This document shows positions 1 to 11,639 of a stretch of DNA of 64,000 nt, in pieces. Location of the stretch: positions 3,041,204 through 3,105,203 of the forward strand of contig JACDQD010000009.1 in the NCBI GenBank assembly GCA_019843655.1, read 5' to 3'. This DNA comes from Lethocerus indicus (taxonomy: Eukaryota; Arthropoda; Insecta; Hemiptera; Belostomatidae). Made by a program: the position numbers and the translations under genes. Every line of letters begins with the position of its first letter. Positions within the stretch are counted from its first letter, which is position 1. The notes beneath the pieces were generated by a model that searched no databases, was not told the origin of the DNA, and was given only the letters and a program-made list of their open reading frames with translations.

Positions 1-488
1 AAAGCGGTCGGATGTGCAAAAAAGATTCAACAAAAAATAAAAGTAAGAATGTGGTTTAGGGGGGTGTTGGGGGGTGAGGGGGGGAGGAAGGGGGAGGCCG
101 TTAACGTCCATTGCCGGGTTATAAAAACCGTTTAAATTTTCGTGAAAAGGAGTCGTCGCGCCGATGCAAACGTACCGGCGACGTACACGTTTATGTACGC
201 GCAAAAAATACCGGTAACCAGCGAAACCAGAAGCCGCCCGTATAATTTCGTCTTTAGTTCCAATTACCGTTTCCAAATATGAGATTTATTATTTGGGGGG
301 GGGTTGTTTTTAACCACGCTTTTGAGTAAGTGGTAAAACCTCCCCCCCCACCCCTCAGCCACCCTAAAAACTGTATATATATCGGCTGTTTAAATTTTTG
401 AAATGAAGGCATTCATGGACGAGAGATTAATATGTCCACGGTAGGTATTTAGACTGAAAGCGGCTATGCAGCTATACTTGATAGTAAG
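1..488. other. gene-free AT-rich stretch with G/C homopolymers
   Basis: No coding exon is supported here. The stretch contains several G or C runs (around 60-95, 294-303 and 340-355), which resemble simple-sequence drift. I see nothing else. Confidence 0.5.
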
Positions 489-490
489 TA

Positions 491-1014
491 TAGGGTGTCC
501 CAAAATTAACGCAAGATTTGAATTTGGTTCGTCAGTTCTTGTGTCAATTGAACTTGCAGACGGATATCTTCAGTGGGTATCCAGAAGCTCCAGAGAGCTT
601 CTTGAAATTTGCAATTCTTGTCCAATCGCGACGCCGAATTCCTGGACTTTCACAAACACTCTCACGCACTGCTTCAATATTGTGACATTTGAACGTCTTG
701 TTTTTGGACAACGTTTTGGACGTTGTTCCGGTCCGCCTGAATTTTTCAATTACTCTCTTCACAGTCGACAAAGTTAAATCAATATTCCGACCATATTTTT
801 TGTACGAAATTTTCCAACTTTGGCTGCCGAACTTTCATCATTTTTGTGAATATTGTTCAACAATGAAAACGCGTTGTTCTATCTGTTTAACCTGCCATTT
901 GTACTGACCCTAAACTATCGGCTGTCAAACGGGTTTTATTTTTAATACGGTCGCCAACTTTACTGCAAGAATGGGCGGCGAATTCAAATCTTGCGTTAAT
1001 TTCGGTACACCCCA
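491..1014 (-). mobile_element. Tc1/mariner-type element, internally deleted
   Basis: The two ends are inverted repeats. The left end begins TAGGGTGTCCCAAAATTAAC and the right end reads the same inward from 1014 with a few changes. The element is flanked by TA on both sides (489-490 and 1015-1016), the target site of this superfamily. On the minus strand, 771-544 encodes a fragment resembling the N-terminal helix-turn-helix of a mariner-like transposase (VIEKFRRTG, then VRESVCESPG and RRRD). No catalytic DDE/D domain remains, so the copy cannot be autonomous. A shorter copy with the same ends lies at 27274-27484. The family assignment is inferred from the ends and the short protein match. Confidence 0.8.
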
Positions 1015-1024
1015 TATAATATTA

Positions 1025-1880
1025 GCGCTGACGCCGACATGCCTAAGTAACGAAAACTGTTAATATCCTAGGTTGCCAAACGTGTTTTTCAGCTACATTT
1101 CTCAAAACCGTATTCCCAAAAAACTCGACAAAAAATGATGGTCTGTAGACCCTGGGAGTCCACGTGGACCACTTTTGGAATCAATGGTTAATATGGTCGT
1201 TCGCTTATCTAGCAACGTACAACAGACAACACTTCAATGGTTGGGACACTTTCATGACTATCACATTGCATTGTCTGTCTTGCCTAAGACGAAGACACGC
1301 GTCAAACGTATACCTGAAAATAAGACATGTTTTAAGCTCGAAAAACTGCCATCGATTGGAGGAGCCTGGAAGGCTCTTAGCCGGGCAAAGTCTCGCCGTT
1401 TCGCAACGGTCTTGTTTCACAACAGAGGCGGGCCTAGAAAATAAACGAAGGTCAGAAAACCAGAGGCCTTAACGACAGAATAAGTGTACGACCTTGTCCC
1501 CTTTTGAGATTTACATTTATGGAGAAATATTCGGTCCTAATCCTAAGAATTGGTCAGCGTAAACTTGATGAACGTATACAATTAGATTTGACCGGATTTA
1601 TACCCGTCAATGGACGTTTAATGAACGGATAAAATTAGGTGGCAGATATATCGATAAACACGTCTGGAATGCTTGATGCAATTAGAACCAATGGGAACAT
1701 CGACGATGCATTGAAAAGAGAACCGATAGCGACGCTAAAATGGAAGAAGGAATAAAAGTGGCATTCCAGAATTTACTGCCGGAATAGCGATAAGTGAACT
1801 GGTTTTCGAGTGATTTTTTAACCCTTTCAACCTTTGGGACGGCCGTTGAAAATGTGCCAGGACGTAAAATGTTCCAACTG
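1025..1880. other. gene-free stretch
   Basis: Only short overlapping open frames occur in 1164-1472. None has a recognisable domain or splice context. I see no repeat or RNA gene. Confidence 0.4.
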
Positions 1881-1891
1881 AGAAGTATCTA

Positions 1892-2177
1892 GTTTAATAT
1901 ACCTGTTTTGCGGCCTGCGAGGGGTTGGATTAGCGCAGGTTCGTGGTGTTGGACCGGTTTCGGCCGCTCGCCATCTTCAGTAGCGCTGTGTCAATCACCG
2001 TCGGCACTTTGCGATATGTCTTTCTCTTGGTGTCACACTGTCGCCCGTACAGCCGTGTTCGTCACGTGTTCGTCCCCAAATAACAGCCGCTACTGAAGAC
2101 GGCGAGCGGCCGAAACCCGTCTGGCAAAAGACCGAACCGGCGAGAGTGGACACAAGAAACACCACGAACCTACGATA
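1892..2177 (-). mobile_element. hairpin repeat family, copy 1 (tail on left)
   Basis: The copy has a left tail (TTTAATATACCTGTTTTG then CGAGGGGTTGGA), an arm containing CCGGTTTCGGCCGCTCGCCA, a loop, and an inverted arm ending CACGAACCTAC. An 11-base direct repeat AGAAGTATCTA flanks it at 1881-1891 and 2178-2188. Only the left side carries the tail, so the ends are not symmetrical. In the orientation where the tail is the 3' end, the element lies on the minus strand. Confidence 0.8.
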
Positions 2178-2189
2178 AGAAGTATCTAT

Positions 2190-3216
2190 TCACGCACTGT
2201 GTTGAATGACGTGAAATGAAATTTATTTGAAAATTTCTAGTCGATCAGACCGGATTTTTTCAAATTCTGTCCATTTGAATGGCCCGTTAAATTGGCAGAA
2301 AGCGGTCCCTCTAATCCGACCAGTGTCGGATAATGGTTACATAAATTAAAGGAAGCAGATGGGGAAGGTCCTGCTGCCAAAATTGTTAATCGCCGGCTAA
2401 GGACTCCTTCCTGAAGGTGAGGAGGGCCAGTTTTGCCAACTTGGAAAGTGTAACGATTTTTTTGTTCCCGGCCCGGACCGAATTAAAGGTGTTCCCTCGC
2501 CGAAATATCCGGTAAAGAAAGTGGAATGGGACGGTACAAGACGGCGGCCGACGATCGGGTTCATTAAAACCAATCGATTAAACGAATATATCTTTACCGC
2601 CGACTTCCGTCATAGATCGCGTAATACTTGTCGGTTGACAGCGTTCGACCTCCTCCAATTTCTGGATATTTCCAGGACGGCATATAACAAAGCGCTTATT
2701 CGAAATTTAGGTCATAATCTGGACTATTCCAGTATTTCTTTCTACTAGAGACGGCATCCTGTCTCTGATATATTTTTCACGGAATGATAACTCTACGCAC
2801 CGATACATCGTAAATTCTGCCGATTGGTAGAGGCCAATTGGAAAGACAATATCGTGATGGATGTTTTAATTGGGCACGTCGGGCAACTTTCCAAAACAGA
2901 TTCGATTTCGGACGCGTTCGAGACGTTGCGTTATTTCGTGACGCGCGCTTTTTTTCTTTCGGCGGAAAACCGGCCAAAACGAATATCAAAAACGTTCATC
3001 AAAAACCGGCTCTAACGACGGGAAATTGCATTGCGGTTGATTGGCGTTAAATGTATTTTAATCGTCTGAAATTAAACGCATTCTAAGAGGTACCCAGCTG
3101 CTCGTTTCTGTTATGTCGAAGTATGCACTGAGTATGGCATATAGGGATTATGACTTGGTAAATTTGATTTTTTGTTGTACGGTCAGCCTGTTACGTGAAT
3201 TCCAGAATTGCGTGCT

Positions 3217-3255
<39 letters not shown>

Positions 3256-5150
3256 TATGAATAATATATACAGTATCTAACACGTTGAAACGGCGTTACT
3301 CTGTAATCGTGTTCCCATTAGGCGGGGAATAACCGCCCTTAACAATTTAAAAACATAAAAATTAATACTTTTGGAATCAATTTTAAAAACAATTATACAG
3401 CAATAAGTAGAATTGAACGGACCTCGTGCAATAACTAATTTTGTTACAGACTTAAAGGATAACTTAAAGAACGAGGAAAAGCGTCCCCAATGGAGATTCG
3501 CGACGGGAAACCCGCGTTGAAGGGGAATCAACTATCGCTAAATTTTTTGTTACGCTGGTGAAAATACGGTTGATCTACAGTTTAGTCGGGCCCTGATGAC
3601 GGAACCCGATGGAACAGTTCCGAAACGTCGGATGCGGACGCTTTTCCGAAGACAGGAAAAATCCTGGAATAAGTTGAGAAGTTAAAAACCGGCCAATATT
3701 GAGAGAAAAACTTTCACTTGCCGGACAGACGAGTGAATCGACTACAAAAAATAGAAAGAAATATATATCCTTTCTTTCAATTTAAAACGCGTTCATCCGC
3801 CCACACGCCCATTCACCCGACCCGCCTCATCTACTCCAAACCTAATCAATAGTATGTTAGGAGTTTCATTGAAACGGAACAAACTGCTTAGAATATTATC
3901 GAAATTAATTTTCCAGTCCCTCCAGAACGATTCAGGGGGCACAATCAAGACTTTGTCCCCGGCCTGAACTTTCTTCATTATTTCTATTTATTGTACAGTC
4001 AACATTTATGGTATAATTGCGGCATAAAATTGTACGTTTTCATGTCACCTTTCCCTGAATGGAAGCCACCCAGCCAGCGATGGCACTTGTGTCACGGACT
4101 TCTTTAGGTCTGTTATAGTCGATGGGCGATGGGGGGGGGATTGGCAGGAAATCTTCGGGAACATGGATTTTCAGACTTCGTCAATTCTGGTCATTGTTGT
4201 CGTCTTGATGAATCGCCCTTCGCTAAGCTGTCGCTAAGTTTCGACCGGAGCCAATTCCGAGTCCGCACTCTGGATGTCCATCGAACTGGGCGGACGCCCA
4301 TTAATGGAACCGGTTTTCAGTCTCCAACGCCGTTCAATCGGCGTCCGTAACGCGAATCGGACTCTCGCTGTTCGCCCATCTGTCCCCGTCCTGGGACAGC
4401 CAGTATAATAAAACGAAGCAGGGACTCATTGCCGACATAATTCGAATAGGACCATTTAACCGTTTTAGGGCCCAATCCGCCCTGTACGGGATATGTCCGT
4501 AGAGCTCTATCTTCACTTAATATTTTTAACCGGGCTCCATTTAAATCAGCGTAGCCTACAACCGGATTCTCATTCTAAGACTCTTGTTACGGGATAAGTC
4601 CCAAATGCGTGTGTTCAAAGAGAACCGCAATCCGGTTATTCATATAGCCGCATTTATCCACCCCCTGATGTAAATATTAAGAAAACAAAGAATAAGAGGA
4701 ACTTTAAATTAGTTCAGAATTTAAAGAACCAATCGGCCGGGCAGTGTTGAGAGCAAAACTTTCACAAATGCCAGCCAGATAAGGGAATGAACTAAAAAAA
4801 ACTAAAAAAACTGTCAGGTGTTCCGCCAGAGTTAGTCTTTCTAGAGTGTTCTTATTTGGTCGTCCTTATTTTTTTTCTATCCTCAGTAGTGTCCCGTTCA
4901 GTAAATTAGCGTCCGTTCTCTAGAAATCTGTTACATCCGAAATTTATAAGACGAACAAATTAATGAGAGCGCCTTGAAAAGTCGACGACCGACGCTAAAA
5001 AACTGGTACACCTTTTGAGATAACAAGACCGGTATTCATCGCACTGTTAAACTCGACACTGAAAAATTGGCGCCTGCAAAAACGGATTCTGCAAAAAAAA
5101 ATATATATTATCGAGCTGAATACATAATAATAACCCGAATTGAGTTTCAT
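2190..5150. other. gene-free stretch with simple repeats
   Basis: No exon with splice sites and family resemblance was found. The short open frames at 2521-2748, 2777-3050, 3277-3531 and 4129-4350 show no known domain. An (AT)n run occupies 3223-3252. The remainder looks like unique, AT-rich intergenic DNA. Confidence 0.4.
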
Positions 5151-5160
5151 TAAAAAGTTC

Positions 5161-5319
5161 TCAAGAATTCAATTCCGTCGAAAGTTGATAGGAAACTTGT
5201 GCTACAATGACCGGTCGTCCGATGGCATCCTCTGCGGTTATTATTACATAAGCTCGTCCTAATTGTGGCGAACGGAATGCTTCTTTCTCGAAGGAATCTT
5301 CTCCTGGACGATCGTGAAA
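5161..5319 (-). CDS. possible orphan 3' exon, unknown protein
   Basis: On the minus strand an acceptor-like sequence (CCTTGAACCTGCAG) is followed at 5319 by an open frame of 52 codons ending in TGA at 5163-5161. The peptide is non-repetitive and protein-like: it begins FHDRPGEDSFEKEAF and contains GRAYVIITAEDAIGRP and IVAQVSYQL. I do not recognise the family. No upstream exon on the same strand could be linked to it, so it may be the last exon of a gene with distant exons, or a gene relic. The reading frame differs from the longest open frame there, so the call rests on the acceptor and on amino-acid texture alone. Confidence 0.3.
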   Translation of the reverse strand, partial: FHDRPGEDSFEKEAFRSPQLGRAYVIITAEDAIGRPVIVAQVSYQLSTELNS

Positions 5320-5399
5320 CTGCAGGTTCAAGGACTATGAATAAAAGATTGGGATCGACGCTTTTTGCCAACCCGTTCGAACGATCAGAAGCTGAAACC

Positions 5400-6200
5400 G
5401 GTCTGCATTAAGACCGAATCGGTCGATTGAATTAGGCCGTAATCGGCTCTGAAATTAACGCCTCTTCAAGGTTTCTTCGCACTGTAGACATTGGACCCGT
5501 TATTAGATTTTAAATAGACCAAGAGATAATAAGAAAAATTGACCTCAATTTCACAACACTTCCAGTTGTACAGTTTCCGGGCAATATCGTAAAATGTGAG
5601 GTTGTCTCGACACGACGTCCAGTACTGGACCCTGTTGGGGTTCTCGCCGTCGTCGGTAGCAGCCCGTTATGTGCAACGAATGGGCGATAGGTCGGCGAAG
5701 AGGAAAAATTCGCGGGGAACGAAAAAGTCTCTTTTGCGCGTCGGAACAGGACCGGACTTTCGGCCGTTCAAAAGTGGACGGTCAAATTTCCTGGCTCGTT
5801 AATATAATGTAACGTATAATTTTTCGCCGATTCGCCGAAAGTGGACGGGTCGGAAATATTTTTTTTCCAATCGGGAGGGACTCCGCCAATTAACGTCGGC
5901 GTTGCGCAACCGGCGTTGAATAAGACCGGAATGGATTGGCGAAGGACCGTTTTCAGGATTTTCGGCAGGAGTTCGCCACTTTCGGGAGAAAGCGGACTCC
6001 CGCGATTTTTCTTTTTTCCCTCGCTCTCGCCCACGCGCCTGTCAAAATGGAACCGTCCTTTCGGAAATAATCTACAGAAATTAAGAGGACGTCGAGGCCG
6101 GCGAGGCGCAATGAGCGAAATCTTCTGTTTACTTTAGAAAAAAAAAATTCGAAGGGCTGTCAACGTTAGCACGCAATGGGGAGTTTTATCTGAATTTCAC
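5400..6200. other. gene-free stretch
   Basis: Open frames at 5596-5802, 5768-6034 and 5841-6137 overlap on both strands and show no domain. I regard them as chance frames. Confidence 0.4.
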
Positions 6201-6205
6201 TAAGC

Positions 6206-6649
6206 GGAGCTAATTAGCGGTACTTAGGTATTGTGCGGAGGCCACTGATTTTAGAGGTTTTTTTTTATTACCGCAGACCCCAAAAAAACTGCATTATCAG
6301 ATGCAGGTTACACGCTATTATGACAAGTTTTTATTGTTTCCTGCCTCCCAGAAGGCGAAACCTTCGAGTTCCTCGATGTTTTTTATGAAGGCCAATAACA
6401 TACTTATGAACTCCTGACCGAACCTAACCGTCGCGGCGCGCTGTAAAATAGTGGCCTCCGCATAATACGCATAATGCCTTTTGGGAGCCAGAAAACAATA
6501 AAAATTTGTCATAATAGCGTGGAATTTGCACAGTCAGTCAATTAAAATCTGTTCCATCTAATAATGTAGTTTTTTTGGGTCTGCGGTAATAAAAAAAAAT
6601 CTCTAAAATTAGTGGCCTCCGCACAATACCTAAGTACCTAATTAGCTCC
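6206..6649. mobile_element. fold-back (hairpin) element, family B
   Basis: The left half (6206-6355) and right half (6480-6649) are inverted copies almost throughout. Both contain GGAGCTAATTAG, then GTGCGGAGGCCACT, then TTACCGCAGACCC, and the inner parts (TTTTATTGTTTCCTG and its complement) also pair. A transcript or single strand would fold into one long hairpin. No transposase is present. A clear target-site duplication was not found, so the superfamily is unknown. Confidence 0.75.
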
Positions 6650-7500
6650 TCTGTATTAACGAATTCATATTTCCAGTTGAAGACAAACGCAATTTACAAT
6701 TTGGAACACTCAATATTTTTTAAAATTTCATATAGATGAGTGTCCATTATTATAATAATTCGCGTGTATATTTTAACGAAAATATGCCAGAACATGAGTT
6801 TATTCCAGAAAAAGTTCGAGTGCATTTAAAAAGGCATTGTATCGCATTAGTTAAACATATGAAATAAATCAGAACAACCTCATTATCTACTACATGGGAT
6901 TTAGTACTTACAACATTAGTTAACAATATTTTTTGACATTTTTAAGACACCACAACATTGTCCCTCCTCTATATCGTGTATGTAGGTAATTTATTGCATT
7001 AATAGAGTGTTAAAATAATGCTGTTTGACTTTTAAATATTATACCGATAATACAGGAGATTGTCGTATCATTTTCAATGTAATGTTTTTTAAGTGCAATG
7101 GACCGCCGAAGACCGCGGACGCGAACTGGAAGGCCGTCGACGGTGGTGTGGTATGGCCGCTGGAAGTGTACTGGAGCCGTGCTCAGTTTGGAAACGCGGA
7201 CCGAATGACTTCCTATTCGAGGATTTCGACCAATGGGACGGACACTGGGAATTGGGACACGGCGCCCCCCCTTCTTTGGGCGCCGTCCCCCTTCTTTGGG
7301 CGCCGTTCCCCTTAGGGCGCCGTTCCCCCCCCCCCTCTTAGGGCGACGGCCATATTCTTGAGCAACGACCTCCAACCCGTACCGATGTCCTTACTTGGCG
7401 CCTTACTCGGCCACGCAGGTTCGATTCCCTTTCCTTCTGGCCATCAATGTCACCTCTGTTGTCGCCAGATTTGGCCATCAGGATTCGTACAGATGTACGC
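6650..7500. other. gene-free stretch with an imperfect GC-rich repeat
   Basis: The stretch 7260-7345 repeats a short GGGCGCCGT(C/T)CCCC unit about four times. Overlapping frames on both strands (7010-7375) come from this low complexity. A tRNA-like B box (GGTTCGATTCC) at about 7420 lacks the rest of a tRNA. Confidence 0.4.
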
Positions 7501-7509
7501 CTAAGTGGA

Positions 7510-7535
7510 CAACTAAGTAATTGCTGATTTCACCA
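7510..7535. mobile_element. mariner inverted-repeat end, solitary
   Basis: The bases GGACAACTAAGTAATTGCTG closely match the terminal repeat of the mariner remnant that starts at 7681. No partner end was identified, so this is probably a broken or nested older insertion. Confidence 0.45.
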
Positions 7536-7680
7536 ACTGAGCGGTGTTCGGAAGAACTCGAGGAATGCGGCTGAAGAAACGGTGTCTCCGCAGTCTGGGA
7601 TTCGCAGCCTGAGCAACTTTTATGAGTCATCTTACCGCATTCCTAGAACAGGTTTTTTTCATAATGAATCAATCACAGAA

Positions 7681-8159
7681 TTGACAACTAAGTAATTGCG
7701 GAATTCACCGGCAAGTGGCGCGTTGTACATATTTTTAACAACGTCAACATCTTTGCACAGATATGCCGTAGACGGTTTCGAATGCACGTATAAGATACAG
7801 TCGGCTTCTCTGCAATGTCCCTCGTCGAACTATGGCGATCGGAATCAATAACCGCCTTTATTCGGTCATCATCGACCTCCACTGGACGTCCAGAGCGCTC
7901 CTCGTCTTTTAATGCGTTGTTTTAAGGCTTCATGACGGAAATGCTCGCTTCGGTTCACCGTGTTTCAGCTCTTTATACACACACACAATTCAACTGTGTA
8001 TTCAGTTGGGATACAAAATTCAAACTGTCAATGTAATTTTTATACTGAATGTTTCAGAAAGGACCAAATCTTATCTGTGCAAAGATGTTGACCTACTTAA
8101 AAATATGTACAACGCGCCACTTGCCGGTGAATTCCGCAATTACTTAGTTGTCAACCCAA
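7681..8159 (-). mobile_element. mariner element remnant with long inverted ends
   Basis: The left end (7681 onward) and the right end (8079-8159 read in reverse) are inverted copies for about 80 bases, beginning (TTGGGT)TGACAACTAAGTAATTGCGG. TA follows the right end at 8160-8161. On the minus strand the interior encodes a mariner transposase N-terminal fragment: RSGRPVEVDDDRIKAVID, then SDRHSSTRDIAEK and VSYTCIRNRL. These are the conserved linker and second helix-turn-helix of the family. The inverted end includes transposase-coding sequence, which implies a rearranged, non-autonomous derivative. The catalytic domain is absent. Confidence 0.85.
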
Positions 8160-8169
8160 TAGCTATTAT

Positions 8170-8900
8170 TGTTTTGTATGTATATTAAACAACTACAAAA
8201 AGTACGATAATACCTGAAAATTTTGACTTAGTATCTTCGTATTCATCATTTCGACCGATAGTTATAGAGGATGCGTTCAGTTTAAGTTGAATTAGTCTCG
8301 AATATCTTTTCTTGCGATCTTCTTAGCTTCAAAAGTGGGGGCACACTGCACTCAAGTGCAGACAGGATGCTGCGCGAGCCATTGGCGAAAAAGCCAGCGA
8401 AACCGGTCTGCCAATAAAGCGTAGTTCTTAATTATTATATATATTAGGCCAACGTCGCTGATAAGATTGCGAAACCGGGTTTAAGGGGGAACGAGGAAGT
8501 GAGGGTGAAACTCCCAAATAGACGGGTCCGAATAAAATGGTCACTGCCACTCTACACTCATGCTCAGGTATGAGGATCCCACCTGGATGTTGATGGGGCG
8601 GGGGGGAGACGGTAATTGGGCGTAATTTCAGAATTATACCGGCCCCCGCCTATTTAGGCGGCGTTATCGATAATGTGATCCAGTTTAATGGTCTCAAAAC
8701 TGACTGAACCGGCCACTTTAGTCAAAACGCATGACTCAGAGCGCTTTCTCACCGCTCACTCTACCCCTCATCAAAGCCTTTATGAGAGAATCGTTCACAC
8801 CTACTGCTATATAAGTGGGATCTATAGGTCATTCACGAGCGCTGAAGACTCGAACTCACCTTCGCTTCCTCGACTATAAGACATCGAAGACGTTTTCGAA
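8170..8900. other. gene-free stretch
   Basis: No exon, RNA gene or repeat is supported. Short plus-strand frames at 8688-8879 have no recognisable content. Confidence 0.4.
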
Positions 8901-8914
8901 CGTACTTCGGATTA

Positions 8915-9111
8915 GTTTAATATACCCGTTTTGTGGTCCGCGAGGAGTTGGAATACCGTGGGTTCGTGGTGTTTCTGCCTCCTCTCGCCGGTTTGGTCTT
9001 TTGCTAGACCGGTTTCGGCCGCTCGCCATCTTCAGTAGCGGTGTCAGTCACTGTCGGCACTTTGGATGTTTTTCGGGGGGCATCCTCACTGCACTTGTAG
9101 GTTATTTAGTC
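8915..9111 (-). mobile_element. hairpin repeat family, truncated copy
   Basis: The copy has the tail (TTTAATATACCCG), one arm and the start of the loop, then stops after CACTGCACTTGTAG. It is flanked by a perfect 10-base direct repeat CTTCGGATTA at 8905-8914 and 9112-9121. A copy truncated at the end away from the tail, yet still bounded by a direct repeat, is what target-primed retroposition would leave. Confidence 0.75.
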
Positions 9112-9129
9112 CTTCGGATTATATATTAA

Positions 9130-10460
9130 GGAATATATTAAATATCAATAATGGAGATCGTACAAACTCAAGTACACTTTAGTAAGAATTCAGTGAGGTA
9201 ATTTTTTTCCTTAGAAAAGTGGGTCAAATTACTTAAAATTACTATTTAACTTTACGACTATTCCCGAAATTTGGCGGTATCTATTTCTCTTGACCAGTTC
9301 AAGTAATTCTACAAATAGAATAAAAATGGCGAGGTGCCAAAATGACAGTATGTAACGGAAAAAAAGTGATTGAAGATTGCTGCGAACAAATATCTTGTAT
9401 ACATGTATTACTACGTTATATCATAATATTATTTATCTCTTCACAATTATGAAATATGGAATAATATTAATATAAACGAATTAGCGCCAAAAACAAGAAA
9501 TTCAACTTTATTACAGTCTACTACAGACTTTTTCCATTCTAGTGGCCAAGAATCATTTAGAGCGTATCTCTCAGTTCACTTTAATTCGGCAGAAACGCAG
9601 TTACGTGACCGAATTTTCGCCCGCATCATAATCGAAGTCATATTATATCTTTATCGTCAAATTTGAATGGCGAAAGGCGCGATAAAATTATTTACCGCCG
9701 TAATTTATATACTCTCTGAAATTTATTCGTGATTTCGGCTTGAAAATCAGAGGCGCAGCGAAGTGTGACGGCCCGCCAATTTAAATCCTTTCCAGTCTGA
9801 TTTATAGTCTTTGAGAGGGAATTCATCACGCCGGAAATTCGTCGGCATCGAAAACACTGTAGTTTATAAAGTTAATATACGTTAATTACGCTTTCAGAGT
9901 TATGTTCGTTTTCCGCCTCGAGCAACTGTCCATTGAACTTTTCTATACAAATACGAATTACCATTTCAACAGATTAGTCGTTGTTAGCACGAGTCTATAC
10001 TACATTCGCCTTTCCAGGGCAAAATATACGAAGAATATTTTCGAATTTAAATACCAATTTTAATTTTATATACAGATATAATTTTTCCTCAAAAATAATC
10101 ACAGCTAGCTCTGGTAGAATTCATTCCTCAGCAAATTCTTTCCATCGAGTGCAATTATAAGATCTCTGTTCCCAAATGACAATGGTAAGATATCGATATA
10201 TAATGAGGGTATTTTATGGGAATGGGAGTTTCGGCAATGGGATCGAATACCGGTGGCGGACCGAAATGTCCCCTAACTGTACGATTAAAACGAATTAATT
10301 GAAAATTAACGACCCCGAGAAGGTTAAAACTAACCGGCAATGTGTAATCGCCGCCGGTGTAGGCCGAACATTTAAATAAAATCCAGTAACAAAACAGAAT
10401 ATTCGGAAGTGTAAAATGTGAAAAATAAATAATTATGGCAAACTGCAAAATAGTAAACTG
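9130..10460. other. gene-free AT-rich stretch
   Basis: No coding exon, tRNA or repeat was recognised. The minus frame at 10155-10448 has no domain. Confidence 0.4.
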
Positions 10461-10466
10461 TTAAAG

Positions 10467-10777
10467 TCCAACACTGTCCTGAGCCAGTGATCGACTTACT
10501 TGTCATGACACTTCCTTAGCCGAAGAGGCGAATTGAAGCCGAAACAGGCCAGACTTGTAAAAGGAAATATTTTCGCCTTAAGTCTTTGACGTGAGCAAGC
10601 CAAAAGGCGAACCTCGGTGCAAAAAGGTAACGGATTCAGCGAATTTTGCACTTTGGACGCCAAAAGGCTATTATTTCCTTTGTCGTTGACAAAGTCCGTC
10701 AAAGCAAAAATATTTCTTTTTACAACTTTGGTCTGTTTCGGCTTCAATTCGCCTCTTAAGCTAAGGACAGTGTTGGA
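10467..10777. mobile_element. fold-back (hairpin) element, family C
   Basis: The ends are inverted copies: TCCAACACTGTCCT at 10467 and AGGACAGTGTTGGA ending at 10777. The inner arms pair over CCTTAGC, GAGGCGAATTGAAGCCGAAA and AAATATTT. The overlapping frames on both strands are products of this palindrome. No transposase is present and the family is unknown. Confidence 0.7.
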
Positions 10778-10789
10778 ATTAAGAGTTTG

Positions 10790-11315
10790 CAATTTGCTAA
10801 ATTAGATCCTTCAGAAAGTGGTGGAAAATTCGCTTTGCAGTTTGAACTTTGATGTAAAACATCTTTCGATATAAATAATTATGTCTTGTTCATTTTTTGC
10901 TTAAATTCTGTATCGTTATCAAGTACGATTTGATAAAATTCCCTGTTTTTATGAGCCGCCATCTGTATGAGATTTTTATTCTCCTGATTATATTTTGCAC
11001 CAATTGTATTTAGCTATATAAGCCGATATATAACGTTAGAATTGATGTAGCGGGCTAAAATCTAAAAGTATGAACTTAGAGGGCTAAAAAGTACGAGCTA
11101 CCAAAGATGGAATATTGGAAATATTGGATTCGTTCATCATCAAACACATTAAAATATAACAGGTAGTTTTAATCGTCAACTTGTTAGCCGAAGTCGGCCT
11201 TAAAACTTTCCCAATTTCCAGTAATCTTTATTTTCTTAAAATTGTACAATGCTTTTATATTTACAGTAATCAAATGTAGATTTATATCAAACGGCTCGCA
11301 GGCTTCACTTTTATT
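10790..11315. other. gene-free stretch
   Basis: AT-rich sequence. I see nothing beyond chance frames. Confidence 0.4.
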
Positions 11316-11317
11316 AG

Positions 11318-11629
11318 TTTATAACATACCTGTTTTGTGGTCTGCGAGGGGTTGGAATACCGTAGGTTTTGTGGTGTTTCCGTCTCCTCTCGGCGGTTCG
11401 GTCTTTCGCCAGACCGGTTTCGGCCGCTCGCCATCTTCAGTAGCATCTTTGGCACTTTGGATGTTTTTTGGGGGCATCCTCCACCCGACAACCACCACCG
11501 CAGTACAAGTGACAGTGACAGTGCAGTGAGGCTGCCCGAAAAACACCGCTACTGAAGATGGCGAGCGGCCGAAACCGGTCTGGCAAAAGACCAAACCGGC
11601 GAGAGGAGACAGAAACACCACAAATCTAC
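11318..11629 (-). mobile_element. hairpin repeat family, copy with both arms (tail on left)
   Basis: The left tail (TTTATAACATACCTG, CGAGGGGTTGGA) is followed by an arm with CCGGTTTCGGCCGCTCGCCA and CATCTTCAGTAGC, a loop, and the reverse-complement arm ending CACCACAAATCTAC. The right side lacks the tail. Flanking direct repeats are unclear here, with only a TTTTATT-like match. The overlapping open frames in both directions come from the palindrome. Confidence 0.75.
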
Positions 11630-11639
11630 GGTTTAATTT

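Noticed and set aside
5768..6137. Opposed open frames of 88 and 98 codons
   Set aside because: They overlap on opposite strands, have no recognisable motif, and are probably chance frames in moderately GC-rich DNA.
7400..7440. GGTTCGATTCC, a B-box match on the plus strand
   Set aside because: No matching A box, anticodon arm or acceptor stem upstream.
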